DNA of 64,000 bases, taken from assembly GCF_018596315.1 (NCBI RefSeq), contig NZ_JAHEAG010000035.1:1-64000 (forward strand), read 5' to 3'. Made by a program: the position numbers and the translations under genes. Positions 33,255-41,830 of this stretch are shown here, piece after piece. Below the pieces are notes generated by a model. That model was not told where the DNA came from. It searched no databases and saw only the letters and a program-made list of their open reading frames with translations. Every line of letters begins with the position of its first letter. Positions within the stretch are counted from its first letter, which is position 1. The DNA is from Bradyrhizobium sp. SRL28 (GTDB lineage Bacteria; Pseudomonadota; Alphaproteobacteria; Rhizobiales; Xanthobacteraceae).

Positions 33255-34782
33255 TTGGAACCCCAGAATAGATAGTGGCCAACACGATGATGCCGACCCC
33301 GGCGGCAACGACGGCCGAGACCACTGTCGGACGGAATGCGAGCAGGCGATCGCGAATTTGGCGGTCGCCAGTGGCGAATTCGGTATTGCGATCGAAGTAC
33401 GCGAGGAGCTGTTGTGAGTTGGGCAATAGGAAGACGAATGCCGTCACGACAACCATCCAGAGAGCAGCGCGGAAGCTGCCGAATGTAACGAGATCTCCCG
33501 TGTGCATGTGAAGCGCCGACATCAACGTGTCGTTAAATGGACCGAGCAACGCCTGATATCTTTCGGGCAGCAAGATGCTGTTAAGACCCGCCATGGCCTT
33601 GAGCATCATCTTGGCGCCCGTCCATGACTCGGAGCGAAAGAAAACCCAGGACAGCATGACCGCCGGAAACACCAGGAGCGTGGAGAATTTCGATACGATC
33701 GCGAGCGGCGCATTGTTCTCGCCCACGCGGCGTTTCAGGGAATGGAACGCGTGATTGATGATCAGATACATTCCGTGCAGGCCGCCCCAGATCACGAAAA
33801 GCCAGCTCGCGCCGTGCCAGAGGCCGCCAAGAAGCATTACGATCATGAGGTTCGAATATTGCCGCAGCACGCCATGGCGATTGCCTCCGAGCGGAACGTA
33901 CAGGTAGTCGCGAAGGAATCGAGATAATGTAATGTGCCAGCGCCGCCAGAAGTCGATGATGCTGGTGGCCTTGTAGGGCGAATCGAAGTTAATCGGCAGA
34001 CGGACTCCGAACAGGCGTGAAAGCCCGATCGCAATATCGCTGTAGCCGGAAAAGTCGAAATAGATCTGGAACGTGAACGCGAGTAGGGCACCCCATGCGT
34101 CGAAGAAGCTGATCGGTTGCAGTTGGGCCGCAAGGTGAAAGGAAGGCGTGGCATAGGAGGCCATGGTGTCGGCAATGACGACCTTCTTGAATAGACCGCA
34201 AAGAATGAGAGCAATTCCTCCAACGACGTCGTGTGCCGAAATGGCCGTCAGCCGCGCATTGGTGAACTGCGACATTACTTCCTTGTGATGGATGATCGGA
34301 CCCGCGATCAGATGCGGAAAGTAGGAGACGAAGAGCGCGTACTTGGGAAATCCAAGGTCATCGGCTCGGTCTCGATAAACGTCGACCAAAAAGGCAATCT
34401 GGATGAACGTAATGAATGAAATGCCGAGTGGAAGTGTGATTGAAACCGGCTGGAAGTCACTTCCAAGAATAGCGTTCCAGGTCTGAAGGATGAAGTTCAG
34501 GTACTTGAAGTATGCGAGCGATCCAATGTTTGCGGCAATGCCGAAGGCGAGGAGGGCTCTTGACTTGTTTCGCGCAATCTGAATGGCGATGTAATAGTTA
34601 AGGAGGATCGAGGTCAGCAGGAGAACGATGTATGTCGGCTCCCATGCGCCATAAAAGACCGCGGAGCAGATGAATAGCCAGATGAATACCCACCGCACAT
34701 TTCCGTAGCGGCGGCAGACCAGAAATCCGGAGAGGACGATTGGCAGGAAGATCAGCAGAAAGGACAGGGAGTTAAACAGCAC
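33229..34782 (-). CDS. MBOAT O-acyltransferase (AlgI/DltB-like)
   Basis: A 517-residue integral membrane acyltransferase that would move an acyl group, usually acetyl, across the inner membrane for O-acylation of a glycan. It has the full AlgI pattern: the MLFNSLSFLLIFLPIVL start, FPHLIAGPIIHHKE, FDFSGYSDIAIGLSRLFG, DFWRRWHITLSRFLRDY (His283), the YVPLGGNRHG loop and the catalytic LLGGLWHGASW with His323. It overlaps the SGNH-like gene and follows the dioxygenase-like gene after 81 bases. The target is probably the nonulosonic acid or another residue of the same polymer. The DNA looks AT-richer than that of the leg genes. Confidence 0.92.
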   Translation of the reverse strand: MLFNSLSFLLIFLPIVLSGFLVCRRYGNVRWVFIWLFICSAVFYGAWEPTYIVLLLTSILLNYYIAIQIARNKSRALLAFGIAANIGSLAYFKYLNFILQTWNAILGSDFQPVSITLPLGISFITFIQIAFLVDVYRDRADDLGFPKYALFVSYFPHLIAGPIIHHKEVMSQFTNARLTAISAHDVVGGIALILCGLFKKVVIADTMASYATPSFHLAAQLQPISFFDAWGALLAFTFQIYFDFSGYSDIAIGLSRLFGVRLPINFDSPYKATSIIDFWRRWHITLSRFLRDYLYVPLGGNRHGVLRQYSNLMIVMLLGGLWHGASWLFVIWGGLHGMYLIINHAFHSLKRRVGENNAPLAIVSKFSTLLVFPAVMLSWVFFRSESWTGAKMMLKAMAGLNSILLPERYQALLGPFNDTLMSALHMHTGDLVTFGSFRAALWMVVVTAFVFLLPNSQQLLAYFDRNTEFATGDRQIRDRLLAFRPTVVSAVVAAGVGIIVLATIYSGVPSEFIYFQF

Positions 34783-34863
34783 TTACCTGATATCCGATAT
34801 AGCCGGGCGTACCGCGGGGGCGTTGATAGTGATGCAATCGGAGTGAGCGCGCGCAACGCGGCC

Positions 34864-36018
34864 TCAGAGTTCCGCAAGCAGGATGAACAGGCAGCGGCGC
34901 TCGCCCTTGTTCACCATGCCGCCGCGATGCATGCCGTTGCCGTCGAACAGTACGCAATTGCCATAGTTCGAGGTCGCGGCGAAATGTCCCTCGCGCAGCG
35001 GCGCCACGTCGGGGGAGTTGTCTTGCAGGTCGCCGCCGAAATCCGCCTTCTTGCGCAGGAACGCCGGCAGCGCCATGAATTTCTTGCGCGCGTCGGGGCG
35101 CCGACCCGAGAAGCCGCTGAAGTCGTTGGTCCGGCGCACCATGCCTTCGAACCAGCCGATCTTCGCATTCTGGCTGCCGCGGATGTAGCAGAACGGTCCA
35201 CCGTCCGGGCCGATGTCGTGGACGTAGATCGCGCATTTCAGCATGCCGTAGGTGGCATCGATATGCAGGTAGCTGCCCCAGGGGTCCTGGAGCTGCGTGT
35301 CCGGGAATACCCGCTTCCAAAACGCGAGGTCCTGGTCGTTGATCTGTGCATTGACGTGCTTCACGCCGGCCGGGCGGCCGAGATAGGCGCTCGCAGCCTC
35401 CATGATGCCGTAGCGCTTGAAGATATTCTCTACCGTCGCGAAGGCCTCTGCATCGGCGGAGCGCGTGCACCAGTAGACGTTGTCGTCGAACTTGCGCTTC
35501 TCCGGCGGAATGCTGGCACGACGCTCGTCGAGCTTGGCAAAGCCCGGATTGGTCACGCTTCGGATCTGGTCGATTTCATCGGGCGCGAGCGTCAGGCAGA
35601 CGATGCCGTCCGATTTGATCTTGTTCAGCAAGGCCGGGTTTGCCGGCATCGCAGGGCGTCGCGCACCGGTCAGCATGCCGATCGCGCGGCTGGCGCGGAT
35701 GCGCGCAAACATCGAGATGTAGCGCAGGGCAGTCCGGGCGTTGAGGCCGCTAAAGCCGGCTTCCTTGGTCAATAGCGGCATGTTGTCGTAATCGACGATG
35801 CGGCGGATGGTGACAAAGGCGAAGGTCCGCACGAACACATTCAGCGCGTAAAGCCGCTCGCGGAACGTCGGCCGGGCGAACCTGCCGCCATAGGCTGGAT
35901 GCGCGTCATAGTCGATCGAGGGCAGGGTGTTGCCGCGATAGGGCGGGATCGGTAGCTCACTGACATCGACGGCACGCGCCGCGGGTGTCGCATCGGTGAG
36001 GGAATCGATTGTCGTCAT
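34864..36018 (-). CDS. Phytanoyl-CoA-dioxygenase-like Fe(II)/2-oxoglutarate enzyme
   Basis: A 384-residue protein of the PhyH type. The iron ligands can be placed at His252 and Asp254 (YLHIDATYG) and His364 (MHRGGMVNKGERR), with the distal arginine following, so the 2-His-1-carboxylate site is intact. The N-terminal 150 residues are not in the usual PhyH core and may serve substrate recognition. GGAGAAA precedes the ATG at 36018. PhyH relatives hydroxylate small molecules or glycans. Inside this legF-to-epimerase operon it may hydroxylate a sugar or an acyl substituent. I know of no characterised example to compare it with. Confidence 0.75.
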   Translation of the reverse strand: MTTIDSLTDATPAARAVDVSELPIPPYRGNTLPSIDYDAHPAYGGRFARPTFRERLYALNVFVRTFAFVTIRRIVDYDNMPLLTKEAGFSGLNARTALRYISMFARIRASRAIGMLTGARRPAMPANPALLNKIKSDGIVCLTLAPDEIDQIRSVTNPGFAKLDERRASIPPEKRKFDDNVYWCTRSADAEAFATVENIFKRYGIMEAASAYLGRPAGVKHVNAQINDQDLAFWKRVFPDTQLQDPWGSYLHIDATYGMLKCAIYVHDIGPDGGPFCYIRGSQNAKIGWFEGMVRRTNDFSGFSGRRPDARKKFMALPAFLRKKADFGGDLQDNSPDVAPLREGHFAATSNYGNCVLFDGNGMHRGGMVNKGERRCLFILLAEL

Positions 36019-36110
36019 GTCGCGTTTCTCCGGACCCGGCGTGGATCGTCTCAAAGCCGCCCGATCTATACAACCTGGCGCATTGCACAGGCAACAACGC
36101 CCGGCAGTTA

Positions 36111-37301
36111 TCAGCCCGTCTTCGGGTGTTCCGGTGCGACGGCTAAATCATGGAAATGCTTCGGGAAAGCGCCATGGAGGTCGATCTTTCGAAGGGTTCC
36201 AGCGATCTTCTCCGACGCGCCCCCACGGCCGTAGGGCGGCTCTACGCCCGGATCAGGGTGGAACCGGCCTTCGAAGATGCGCGCCAGACTTGCGAGAATG
36301 ACGGCCGAATCGGCTGGGCAATCGATGATCGAGGCGGCGCGCAGCCGGCCCTGCTGGCGGTCGCCGATATTGATCGAGGGCACCCCGACGGCCGGCGCCT
36401 CCAGGATGCCGCTGGAGGAGTTGCCGACCACGGCGTCGGCGAGCCGCAGCGCGGCCCAGTAACGTTCGCTGCCGAGTGAGGTGAAGTGAAAGGCGCGGTC
36501 CGGCCGTGCCGCGACGAAGGCCTTGATGGCGTCGTCGATGGCGCGATAGCCGGGATCGGCGTTGACGCCGGTGAAGATGATGCTGCGGTCCTTGACCTCC
36601 GCGAGCGCGCCGAGGAGTGCGGCGACATTCGTTGCGTCCGTATCCGGCCGCGCCGTGGTCGGATGCAGCGTGACCAGCAGGAAGCGTTCCGGGCCGCTGA
36701 CGCCGAGCCCTGTGAACAGTTCGGTCCGGCTGAGCATCGGCGCCGTGCTGGCGAGATCAAGGCCCGGTGCGCCGACTTTGAAGACAAAGTCGGGATTTTC
36801 GCCCATCTGGATCACGCGCTGCCGATAGGGCTCGGCCGCAACGAAATGCAGGCAGGCCATCTTCGTGATCGCATGGCGGATCGCATCATCGAAGGCGCCG
36901 GCGGTGACCTCGCCGCCATGGATATGAGCGATCGGAATGTTCAACAGCGTCGCGGCGACCGCGGCAGCCAGCACCTCGTAGCGGTCGCCGAGCACGACCA
37001 GAACATCCGGCGCAAGCTGGGGGAGCACGTCTGCGAAGCCGGAAACGCCGATGCCGGTACCACGCGCCACCGTCCCGGCGCGATCGTCGTGCAGTTGGAG
37101 ATCGATTGTCGCCGCGATCGAAAAACCGTCGGCCTCGATGGTTCGCCAGGTCTCGCCGAAGCGCGGCACCAGATGCATGCCGCAGGCGATAATGCTGAGG
37201 GACACGTCATCCGTCTCCTTCAGCCGCGTCAGGATGCCCCGCAACAATCCGTAGTCGGCCCGCGAACCGGTGACGACGGCGATGCGGCGGCTTGCAGTCA
37301 T
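36111..37301 (-). CDS. legG: Hydrolysing NDP-sugar 2-epimerase, legionaminic acid route
   Basis: Releases the nucleotide and inverts C2, turning the NDP-2,4-diacetamido-2,4,6-trideoxyglucose into free 2,4-diacetamido-2,4,6-trideoxymannose. The 396 residues are NeuC/LegG-like: the VVTGSRADYGLLRGIL start, LVVLGDRYEVLAAA, HIHGGEVTAGAFDDAIRHA, LVTLHPTT, VGNSSSGILEAPAVG and INIGDRQQGRLRA. The ATG at 37301 overlaps the legF stop by four bases (ATGA). Because it is a NeuC-type hydrolysing epimerase and not a PseG-type hydrolase, the product should be legionaminic and not pseudaminic acid. Confidence 0.9.
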   Translation of the reverse strand: MTASRRIAVVTGSRADYGLLRGILTRLKETDDVSLSIIACGMHLVPRFGETWRTIEADGFSIAATIDLQLHDDRAGTVARGTGIGVSGFADVLPQLAPDVLVVLGDRYEVLAAAVAATLLNIPIAHIHGGEVTAGAFDDAIRHAITKMACLHFVAAEPYRQRVIQMGENPDFVFKVGAPGLDLASTAPMLSRTELFTGLGVSGPERFLLVTLHPTTARPDTDATNVAALLGALAEVKDRSIIFTGVNADPGYRAIDDAIKAFVAARPDRAFHFTSLGSERYWAALRLADAVVGNSSSGILEAPAVGVPSINIGDRQQGRLRAASIIDCPADSAVILASLARIFEGRFHPDPGVEPPYGRGGASEKIAGTLRKIDLHGAFPKHFHDLAVAPEHPKTG

Positions 37302-38044
37302 GCGGGTTTCCGCCATGGCGATGCGTCGAGCATACCGTGCTCGACGACGTAGGATGCGTAGGCGAGGTCGGCAGCACTCTCGATCTCGATCGAGTGCAAG
37401 CGGTCCATCATGATGCCGTAGCTCGCGGAGGGATCGGCATAGATCTTCCGGTGCTTGCGCATCGCGTCCCAGCCGACGAGGTAGAGCGCGCCGTTCATGG
37501 TGACTTCAGGCGCCTGGTCCTGCCGCCGCTGCGCCGTCGTCTTCAGCATCTTCTCGACGATGCCGCCGATTGAGCCGTCCGCGCCCAGCGTCCCGACGAA
37601 GATGGATGAAACCTCAGTTTCACGCATGCCGACCACGAGGCTCGCCTTGCGCGCGGCGAACAGTTCGACCGCCTCATCGAAATGTTCCGGCCGTGCGAAG
37701 GGCGACGAAGGTTCCAGCAGCATGATGGCGTCGTAGCGCCGTCCTTCATGCGTCTCGACCCAATCCATGGCATGAAGCACAACGTCGTTGGAGGAGGCGG
37801 TGTCGCTCGCAAGTTGGGCCGGGCGGTCGAACAGCACCTCGGCGCCATGGCGCTTTGCCTCGGCCTGGATCTCCGCGCTGTCACTGGAGACGATCAGGCG
37901 CGAGCAGTAGCGCGATTGCCGCGCCGCCTTTGCCTTGTAGCCGACCAGGCTGAGACCGCCGACCTCGCGCAGGTTCTTGCCGGGCAATCCCTTGGATCCT
38001 CCGCGGCCCACCAGCAGGAACAATATCTCCGGCGAATTCGTCAT
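37298..38044 (-). CDS. legF: CMP-nonulosonic acid cytidylyltransferase
   Basis: Activates the finished nonulosonic acid with CTP to the CMP form used by its glycosyltransferase. The 248 residues are of NeuA/LegF type, with LLVGRGGSKGLPGKNLREVG (the CTP-binding start), IVSSDSAEIQAEAKRHGAEV, RPAQLASDTASSNDVVLHA and LLEPSSPFARPEHFDEAVEL, and a late ASYGIMMDRLHSIEIES helix. It heads the leftward unit and is coupled to legG by a four-base overlap. It is divergent from legI across 183 bases. Confidence 0.88.
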   Translation of the reverse strand: MTNSPEILFLLVGRGGSKGLPGKNLREVGGLSLVGYKAKAARQSRYCSRLIVSSDSAEIQAEAKRHGAEVLFDRPAQLASDTASSNDVVLHAMDWVETHEGRRYDAIMLLEPSSPFARPEHFDEAVELFAARKASLVVGMRETEVSSIFVGTLGADGSIGGIVEKMLKTTAQRRQDQAPEVTMNGALYLVGWDAMRKHRKIYADPSASYGIMMDRLHSIEIESAADLAYASYVVEHGMLDASPWRKPA

Positions 38045-38227
38045 TTGCTCTCGACAATCCCGCTGTCAGCGCCAAACAAGGACCGGCACGATTCGTCGCC
38101 GGCCAGGGGGCTTAATGGGGAACGCCGCAAGCCGCCCGCTTGCATTGCTTTTACCAGTGTACTCGACTAAGACAACCGCTTGATAGGCAGGCGATTTCGA
38201 TCGTCCTGCGTCCAGCGACGAAACCAC
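38045..38227. promoter_or_regulatory. Divergent promoter region between legF and legI
   Basis: 183 bases separate the starts of two divergent nonulosonic-acid operons, so promoters in both directions must lie here. A weak rightward candidate is TTGCTT with TAAGAC 17 bases later (about 38145-38173). I see no clear operator palindrome. The position follows from the gene layout; the promoter boxes are a guess. Confidence 0.4.
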
Positions 38228-39310
38228 ATGCATCGCCGAACCCTGATCATTGCCGAGGCCGGTGTTAACCATAACGGCGATCGCGCGCGGGCACTCGAGT
38301 TGGTGGAAGCTGCCGCCCGGGCAGGGGCCGACGTCGTCAAGTTTCAGTCGTTTCGTGCCGACAAGCTGGCGACTGCAGGCGCTGCGAAGGCGAGCTATCA
38401 GCAGACGACCACTGGCAACGCGCAGTCACAGCTCGAAATGCTGCGCGCGCTCGAACTGAGTGAGGACGACGAGGAGAATATCGCCGCGGCCTGCGCCGCC
38501 GTCGGCATCGCCTACATGTCGACCCCGTTCGATGCCGACAGCGCCACGCATCTGGTCCGTCGAATCGGCGTCTCGACACTGAAGGTTGGATCGGGCGATC
38601 TTACCAACGCGCCACTGCTGTTGCATCTGGCGCGCTTTCAACTGCCGATCATCCTGTCAACCGGAATGGCAACACTGGCGGAAGTGGAGCAGGCGCTCGG
38701 CGTCATCGCCTGCGGCTATCTCGCCGACGCGCATACGCGGCCGTCGCCGACCGGTTTCTCAAACCTTCTGCTCGACCGCGAGACCTGGACCGAGCTACGC
38801 GCCAGGGTCACGCTGTTGCACTGCACGACCGAGTATCCGGCCGAACCGGACTCGATCAATCTGCGCGCGATGGCGACGCTGCACGATGCGTTCGGGCTTC
38901 CCGTTGGCTTTTCCGATCATAGCCGCGGCATTCATGTTGCCGCAGCCGCGGTCGCGCTCGGCGCGGCCGTGATCGAGAAGCACCTGACCCTCGATCGCAA
39001 TCTGCCGGGGCCCGATCACCGCGCCTCGATCGAACCCGACGAAATGGCCGCGATGATTGCGTCGATCCGTGACGTCGAGGCGGCGCTCGGCGACGGCCGC
39101 AAGGTGCCTGCGCGGGAAGAGATTCCAAATCGCGCGGTGGCGCGGCGGAGTCTCGTTGCGATCCGCGCAGTTCGCGCCGGCGAGCGCTTCACAGAGGATA
39201 ATCTCGGCGTCAAGCGGCCCGGTGACGGGATCGCGCCGATCGAATACTGGAGCTATCTCGGCAAGACGGCGCAGCGCGACTATGCGGCCAACGAGGCGCT
39301 GGAGCCATGA
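38228..39310 (+). CDS. legI: Nonulosonic acid synthase (legionaminic acid synthase)
   Basis: Condenses the free 6-deoxy-diacetamido-mannose with phosphoenolpyruvate to give the nine-carbon acid. The 360 residues follow the NeuB family: the TLIIAEAGVNHNGDRARALE start, ADVVKFQSF, STPFDADSATHL, LKVGSGDLTNAPLLLHLA, ILSTGMA, LLHCTTEYPAEPDSINLRAM, GFSDHSRGIHVA, VIEKHLTLDR, and a C-terminal antifreeze-like (SAF) domain from about 300. The ATG at 38228 is preferred over an open upstream extension of 16 codons without motifs. It heads the eight-gene rightward operon to 45164. The legB and legC genes argue for a legionaminic rather than a sialic acid product. Confidence 0.9.
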   Translation: MHRRTLIIAEAGVNHNGDRARALELVEAAARAGADVVKFQSFRADKLATAGAAKASYQQTTTGNAQSQLEMLRALELSEDDEENIAAACAAVGIAYMSTPFDADSATHLVRRIGVSTLKVGSGDLTNAPLLLHLARFQLPIILSTGMATLAEVEQALGVIACGYLADAHTRPSPTGFSNLLLDRETWTELRARVTLLHCTTEYPAEPDSINLRAMATLHDAFGLPVGFSDHSRGIHVAAAAVALGAAVIEKHLTLDRNLPGPDHRASIEPDEMAAMIASIRDVEAALGDGRKVPAREEIPNRAVARRSLVAIRAVRAGERFTEDNLGVKRPGDGIAPIEYWSYLGKTAQRDYAANEALEP

Positions 39311-39945
39311 GCCTGATCGTGCTCTGCGCCGGCGGTCATGCCCGCGTTGTCATCGAAGCTTTGCGCAGCCGTGGGATACGCCCCGCCGCGGTGATGGATC
39401 GCGACACCGCGCTCCTGGGCGGGGTGGTCGGCGGGGTTCCGATCACGGGACCCGACGAAGACATCCTGAAGATGAGCGTGGATGCGGTCGAGCTCGTCAA
39501 CGGGCTGGGCAACCGCGCCTCGCGCACCGATTCGGGCCTGTCCGGGCGGCGTACGCTGTTTGGCCGTTTCGCCGCGCTGGGTTACAGGTTTCCGGTGATC
39601 TCGCACGTCTCGGCGGCGATTGCCTCCGATGCAATGCTCGGCGACGGCGCTCAGGTGATGGCGGGTGCCGTCATCCAGCCGGCGGCGCGGATCGGACGGA
39701 ATGTTCTGGTCAATACGCGCGCAGTGGTGGAGCATGACTGCATCGTGGGCGATCACGCACATGTCGCGCCGGGGGCGGTGCTGTGCGGCGGCGTCTCGAT
39801 TGGCGAGAGCGCCCACATCGGCGCGGGCGCGGTGGTTCTGGTGGGCGTCAGCGTGGGAGCGGGCGCTGTCGTTGCCGCGGGCGCCGTGGTCGCAAAGAAT
39901 GTCGGTGCTGGCGCCTTCGCCGGCGGCGACCGGATGGGTTCGTGA
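39307..39945 (+). CDS. PglD/NeuD-type acetyltransferase, candidate LegH
   Basis: A 212-residue acetyltransferase. The N-terminal LIVLCAGGHARVVIEALR is the UDP-sugar-binding Rossmann domain of PglD/NeuD, and a left-handed beta-helix runs from about residue 100 (VSAAIASDAMLGDGAQVMAG) to the end. NTRAVVEHDCIVGDHAHVAPG carries the catalytic His-Asp/Glu pair, and the end GAGAFAGGD is near the usual AGNPA. Its ATG overlaps the legI stop by four bases. It most probably acetylates the 4-amino group left by LegC. The CysE-like protein at 44499 is the competing candidate, and NeuD-like O-acetylation is another possibility. Confidence 0.8.
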   Translation: MSLIVLCAGGHARVVIEALRSRGIRPAAVMDRDTALLGGVVGGVPITGPDEDILKMSVDAVELVNGLGNRASRTDSGLSGRRTLFGRFAALGYRFPVISHVSAAIASDAMLGDGAQVMAGAVIQPAARIGRNVLVNTRAVVEHDCIVGDHAHVAPGAVLCGGVSIGESAHIGAGAVVLVGVSVGAGAVVAAGAVVAKNVGAGAFAGGDRMGS

Positions 39946-40985
39946 TGAAAGAAATATTCGTTGTCAGTGAAGATACGCCCCTGATCGAGACGCTGCGGCG
40001 GATCGATCAAGGCCATTTACAGCTCGCCGTGGTCGTACGTGACGGCAGGATCGTCGGCACCGTCACCGACGGCGACGTGCGGCGCGCGCTGCTCGGTGGC
40101 GTCGGGCTCGATGCCTCCGTCGACCTCGTGATGAACCGCACGCCGATCACGGCGACGGTTGGCATTTCCAACCCGGCTGCGCTCAACCTGATGCGCAAGC
40201 ATTCGATCCACCAGCTTCCGATCGTCGATGCCGAGGGCAGGGTGGTCGAGGTCAAGCTGATCGACGATCTCGCGCTCGTGCAGCAATCCGACCACTGGGT
40301 GGTTCTGATGGCCGGCGGCCTCGGCTCGCGGCTGAAGCCGCTGACCGATGAAATACCGAAGCCCCTGATCCGGGTTGGCGACAAGCCGATCCTGGAGACC
40401 GTGCTCGGCGGTTTCGTCAAGGCCGGCTTCGGCAAGTTCTTCATCTCGGTCAACTACAAGGCCGACATGATCCGCGACCATTTCGGCGACGGCTCGGCCT
40501 GGGGCGTAGAGATCCACTATCTCCAGGAGAACGCGCGCCTCGGCACCGCCGGTGCGCTGTCGCTGTTGCCCGAGCGGCCGACGCAGCCGTTTTTTGTCAT
40601 GAACGGAGATCTGCTCACGACCGTGAATTTCGAGCAGTTGCTGAAATATCACCGCGAGCATCAGGCGTTCTCCACCGTCTGCGTGCGCGAGCATTCGGTG
40701 ACGGTGCCGTTCGGCGTCATCGATTTCGACGATCATCGCCTGCTTGGCATCCGCGAGAAGCCGACGCAGAAATTCTTCGTCAATGCCGGCGTCTATCTGC
40801 TCGATCCTGGCGTGCTCGACTACCTCGACGCCAACGAGGCCGTGGACATGCCCAGCCTGATCGAGCGAACGATCGCTACCGGCAAGCCATCTGTGGTGTT
40901 CCCCCTGCGGGAGTACTGGATCGATGTCGGCCGGCTCGACGATCTGCAGCGCGCCTCCGACGAGTTTCAGAGGATTTTCGGATGA
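39945..40985 (+). CDS. ptmE: CBS-domain sugar-1-phosphate nucleotidyltransferase (PtmE type)
   Basis: Two CBS domains (about residues 1-55 and 60-115; DGRIVGTVTDGDVRRALL and HSIHQLPIVDAEGRVV) are fused to a nucleotidyltransferase starting VVLMAGGLGSRLKPLTDEIP, with KPLIRVGDKPIL, FVMNGDLLTTVNF and an EYWIDVGRLDDLQRA end. In Campylobacter, PtmE of this layout makes GDP-GlcNAc for legionaminic acid. The ATG at 39945 overlaps the previous stop by one base; a GTG at 39942 would overlap by four. The downstream SDR overlaps by four bases. By analogy it supplies the GDP-sugar for LegB. The CBS pair may sense nucleotides. Confidence 0.85.
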   Translation: MKEIFVVSEDTPLIETLRRIDQGHLQLAVVVRDGRIVGTVTDGDVRRALLGGVGLDASVDLVMNRTPITATVGISNPAALNLMRKHSIHQLPIVDAEGRVVEVKLIDDLALVQQSDHWVVLMAGGLGSRLKPLTDEIPKPLIRVGDKPILETVLGGFVKAGFGKFFISVNYKADMIRDHFGDGSAWGVEIHYLQENARLGTAGALSLLPERPTQPFFVMNGDLLTTVNFEQLLKYHREHQAFSTVCVREHSVTVPFGVIDFDDHRLLGIREKPTQKFFVNAGVYLLDPGVLDYLDANEAVDMPSLIERTIATGKPSVVFPLREYWIDVGRLDDLQRASDEFQRIFG

Positions 40986-41794
40986 GCACCGAACGTTCGC
41001 TGCGCGAGATGATGTCACTCGACGGGCGCGTCGCTGTCGTCACGGGGGGCGCCGGTCATATCGGCCGCACGATTGCAGGCGGCCTGGCCGAGCTTGGCGC
41101 CACGATCGCGCTGGTCGATATGGCGGCGTCTGCCGGCAAAGAGGCCGCGGCGGGACTCACGAAGAGCTGGCCGGTCAAGGCGGAAATGTTCGACTGCGAT
41201 TTCGAGCAGGGGGAGGCGGTGAAAGATCTGCCTCGGCGGGTGCGCGAGGCGTTCGGCGGCATCGACATCATCGTCAACTGCGCGGCCTTTGTCGGCACCA
41301 CTGGGCTTGAGGGGTGGGCCGTGCCGTTCGAGCAGCAGTCGGATGCGACCTGGCGGCGGGCGCTCGAAGTCAACCTGACCGCGCCGTTCGTCCTGATCCA
41401 GGCGGCAGCCGAGGATCTGGCCAAATCCGGCCACGGCAGCGTGATCAATATCTCCTCGATCTACGGGCTCGCCGGGCCGGACTGGCGGCTTTACGAGGGA
41501 ACAGCGCTGGGGAACCCCGCAGCCTACGCCGCAAGCAAGGGTGGCCTGATCCAGATGACGCGCTGGCTTGCGACCACCATGGCCCCAAGAGTGCGGGTCA
41601 ACGCCGTGGCGCCCGGAGGCGTGTTCAGGGCCACGCCGGAACCGTTTTTGAGCCGTTATGTGGCCCGCACGCCACTTGCGCGCATGGCGCGGGAGGATGA
41701 CATGAAGGGCGCTGTGGCCTATCTGGCGAGCGATTTGTCGGCCTATGTGACAGGCCAGTGCATTGCGGTCGACGGGGGCTGGACGGCGTGGTAA
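40982..41794 (+). CDS. ptmA: Short-chain dehydrogenase (PtmA-like)
   Basis: A 270-residue classical SDR: VAVVTGGAGHIGRTIAGGLA (cofactor site), VNCAAFVG (NxxG-type NCAA), the NISSIYGLAG serine and YAASKGGLIQM, which give the Ser-Tyr-Lys triad, then RVNAVAPGGVF and a VTGQCIAVDGGWTAW end. PtmA of Campylobacter, encoded in the legionaminic acid locus, is of this type. It is proposed there to help supply the glucosamine precursor, but its exact reaction is not settled. The gene overlaps ptmE by four bases and is followed by the amidotransferase after 36 bases. Confidence 0.75.
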   Translation: MSTERSLREMMSLDGRVAVVTGGAGHIGRTIAGGLAELGATIALVDMAASAGKEAAAGLTKSWPVKAEMFDCDFEQGEAVKDLPRRVREAFGGIDIIVNCAAFVGTTGLEGWAVPFEQQSDATWRRALEVNLTAPFVLIQAAAEDLAKSGHGSVINISSIYGLAGPDWRLYEGTALGNPAAYAASKGGLIQMTRWLATTMAPRVRVNAVAPGGVFRATPEPFLSRYVARTPLARMAREDDMKGAVAYLASDLSAYVTGQCIAVDGGWTAW

Positions 41795-41830
41795 GCCGAC
41801 GCAAATCATGCAATCGCGAGAATCTCTGAA

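Noticed and set aside
36111..39310. Sialic acid or pseudaminic acid synthesis
   Set aside because: LegB and LegC type enzymes would not be needed for sialic acid, and a NeuC-type hydrolysing epimerase replaces the PseG step of pseudaminic acid, so legionaminic acid fits best.
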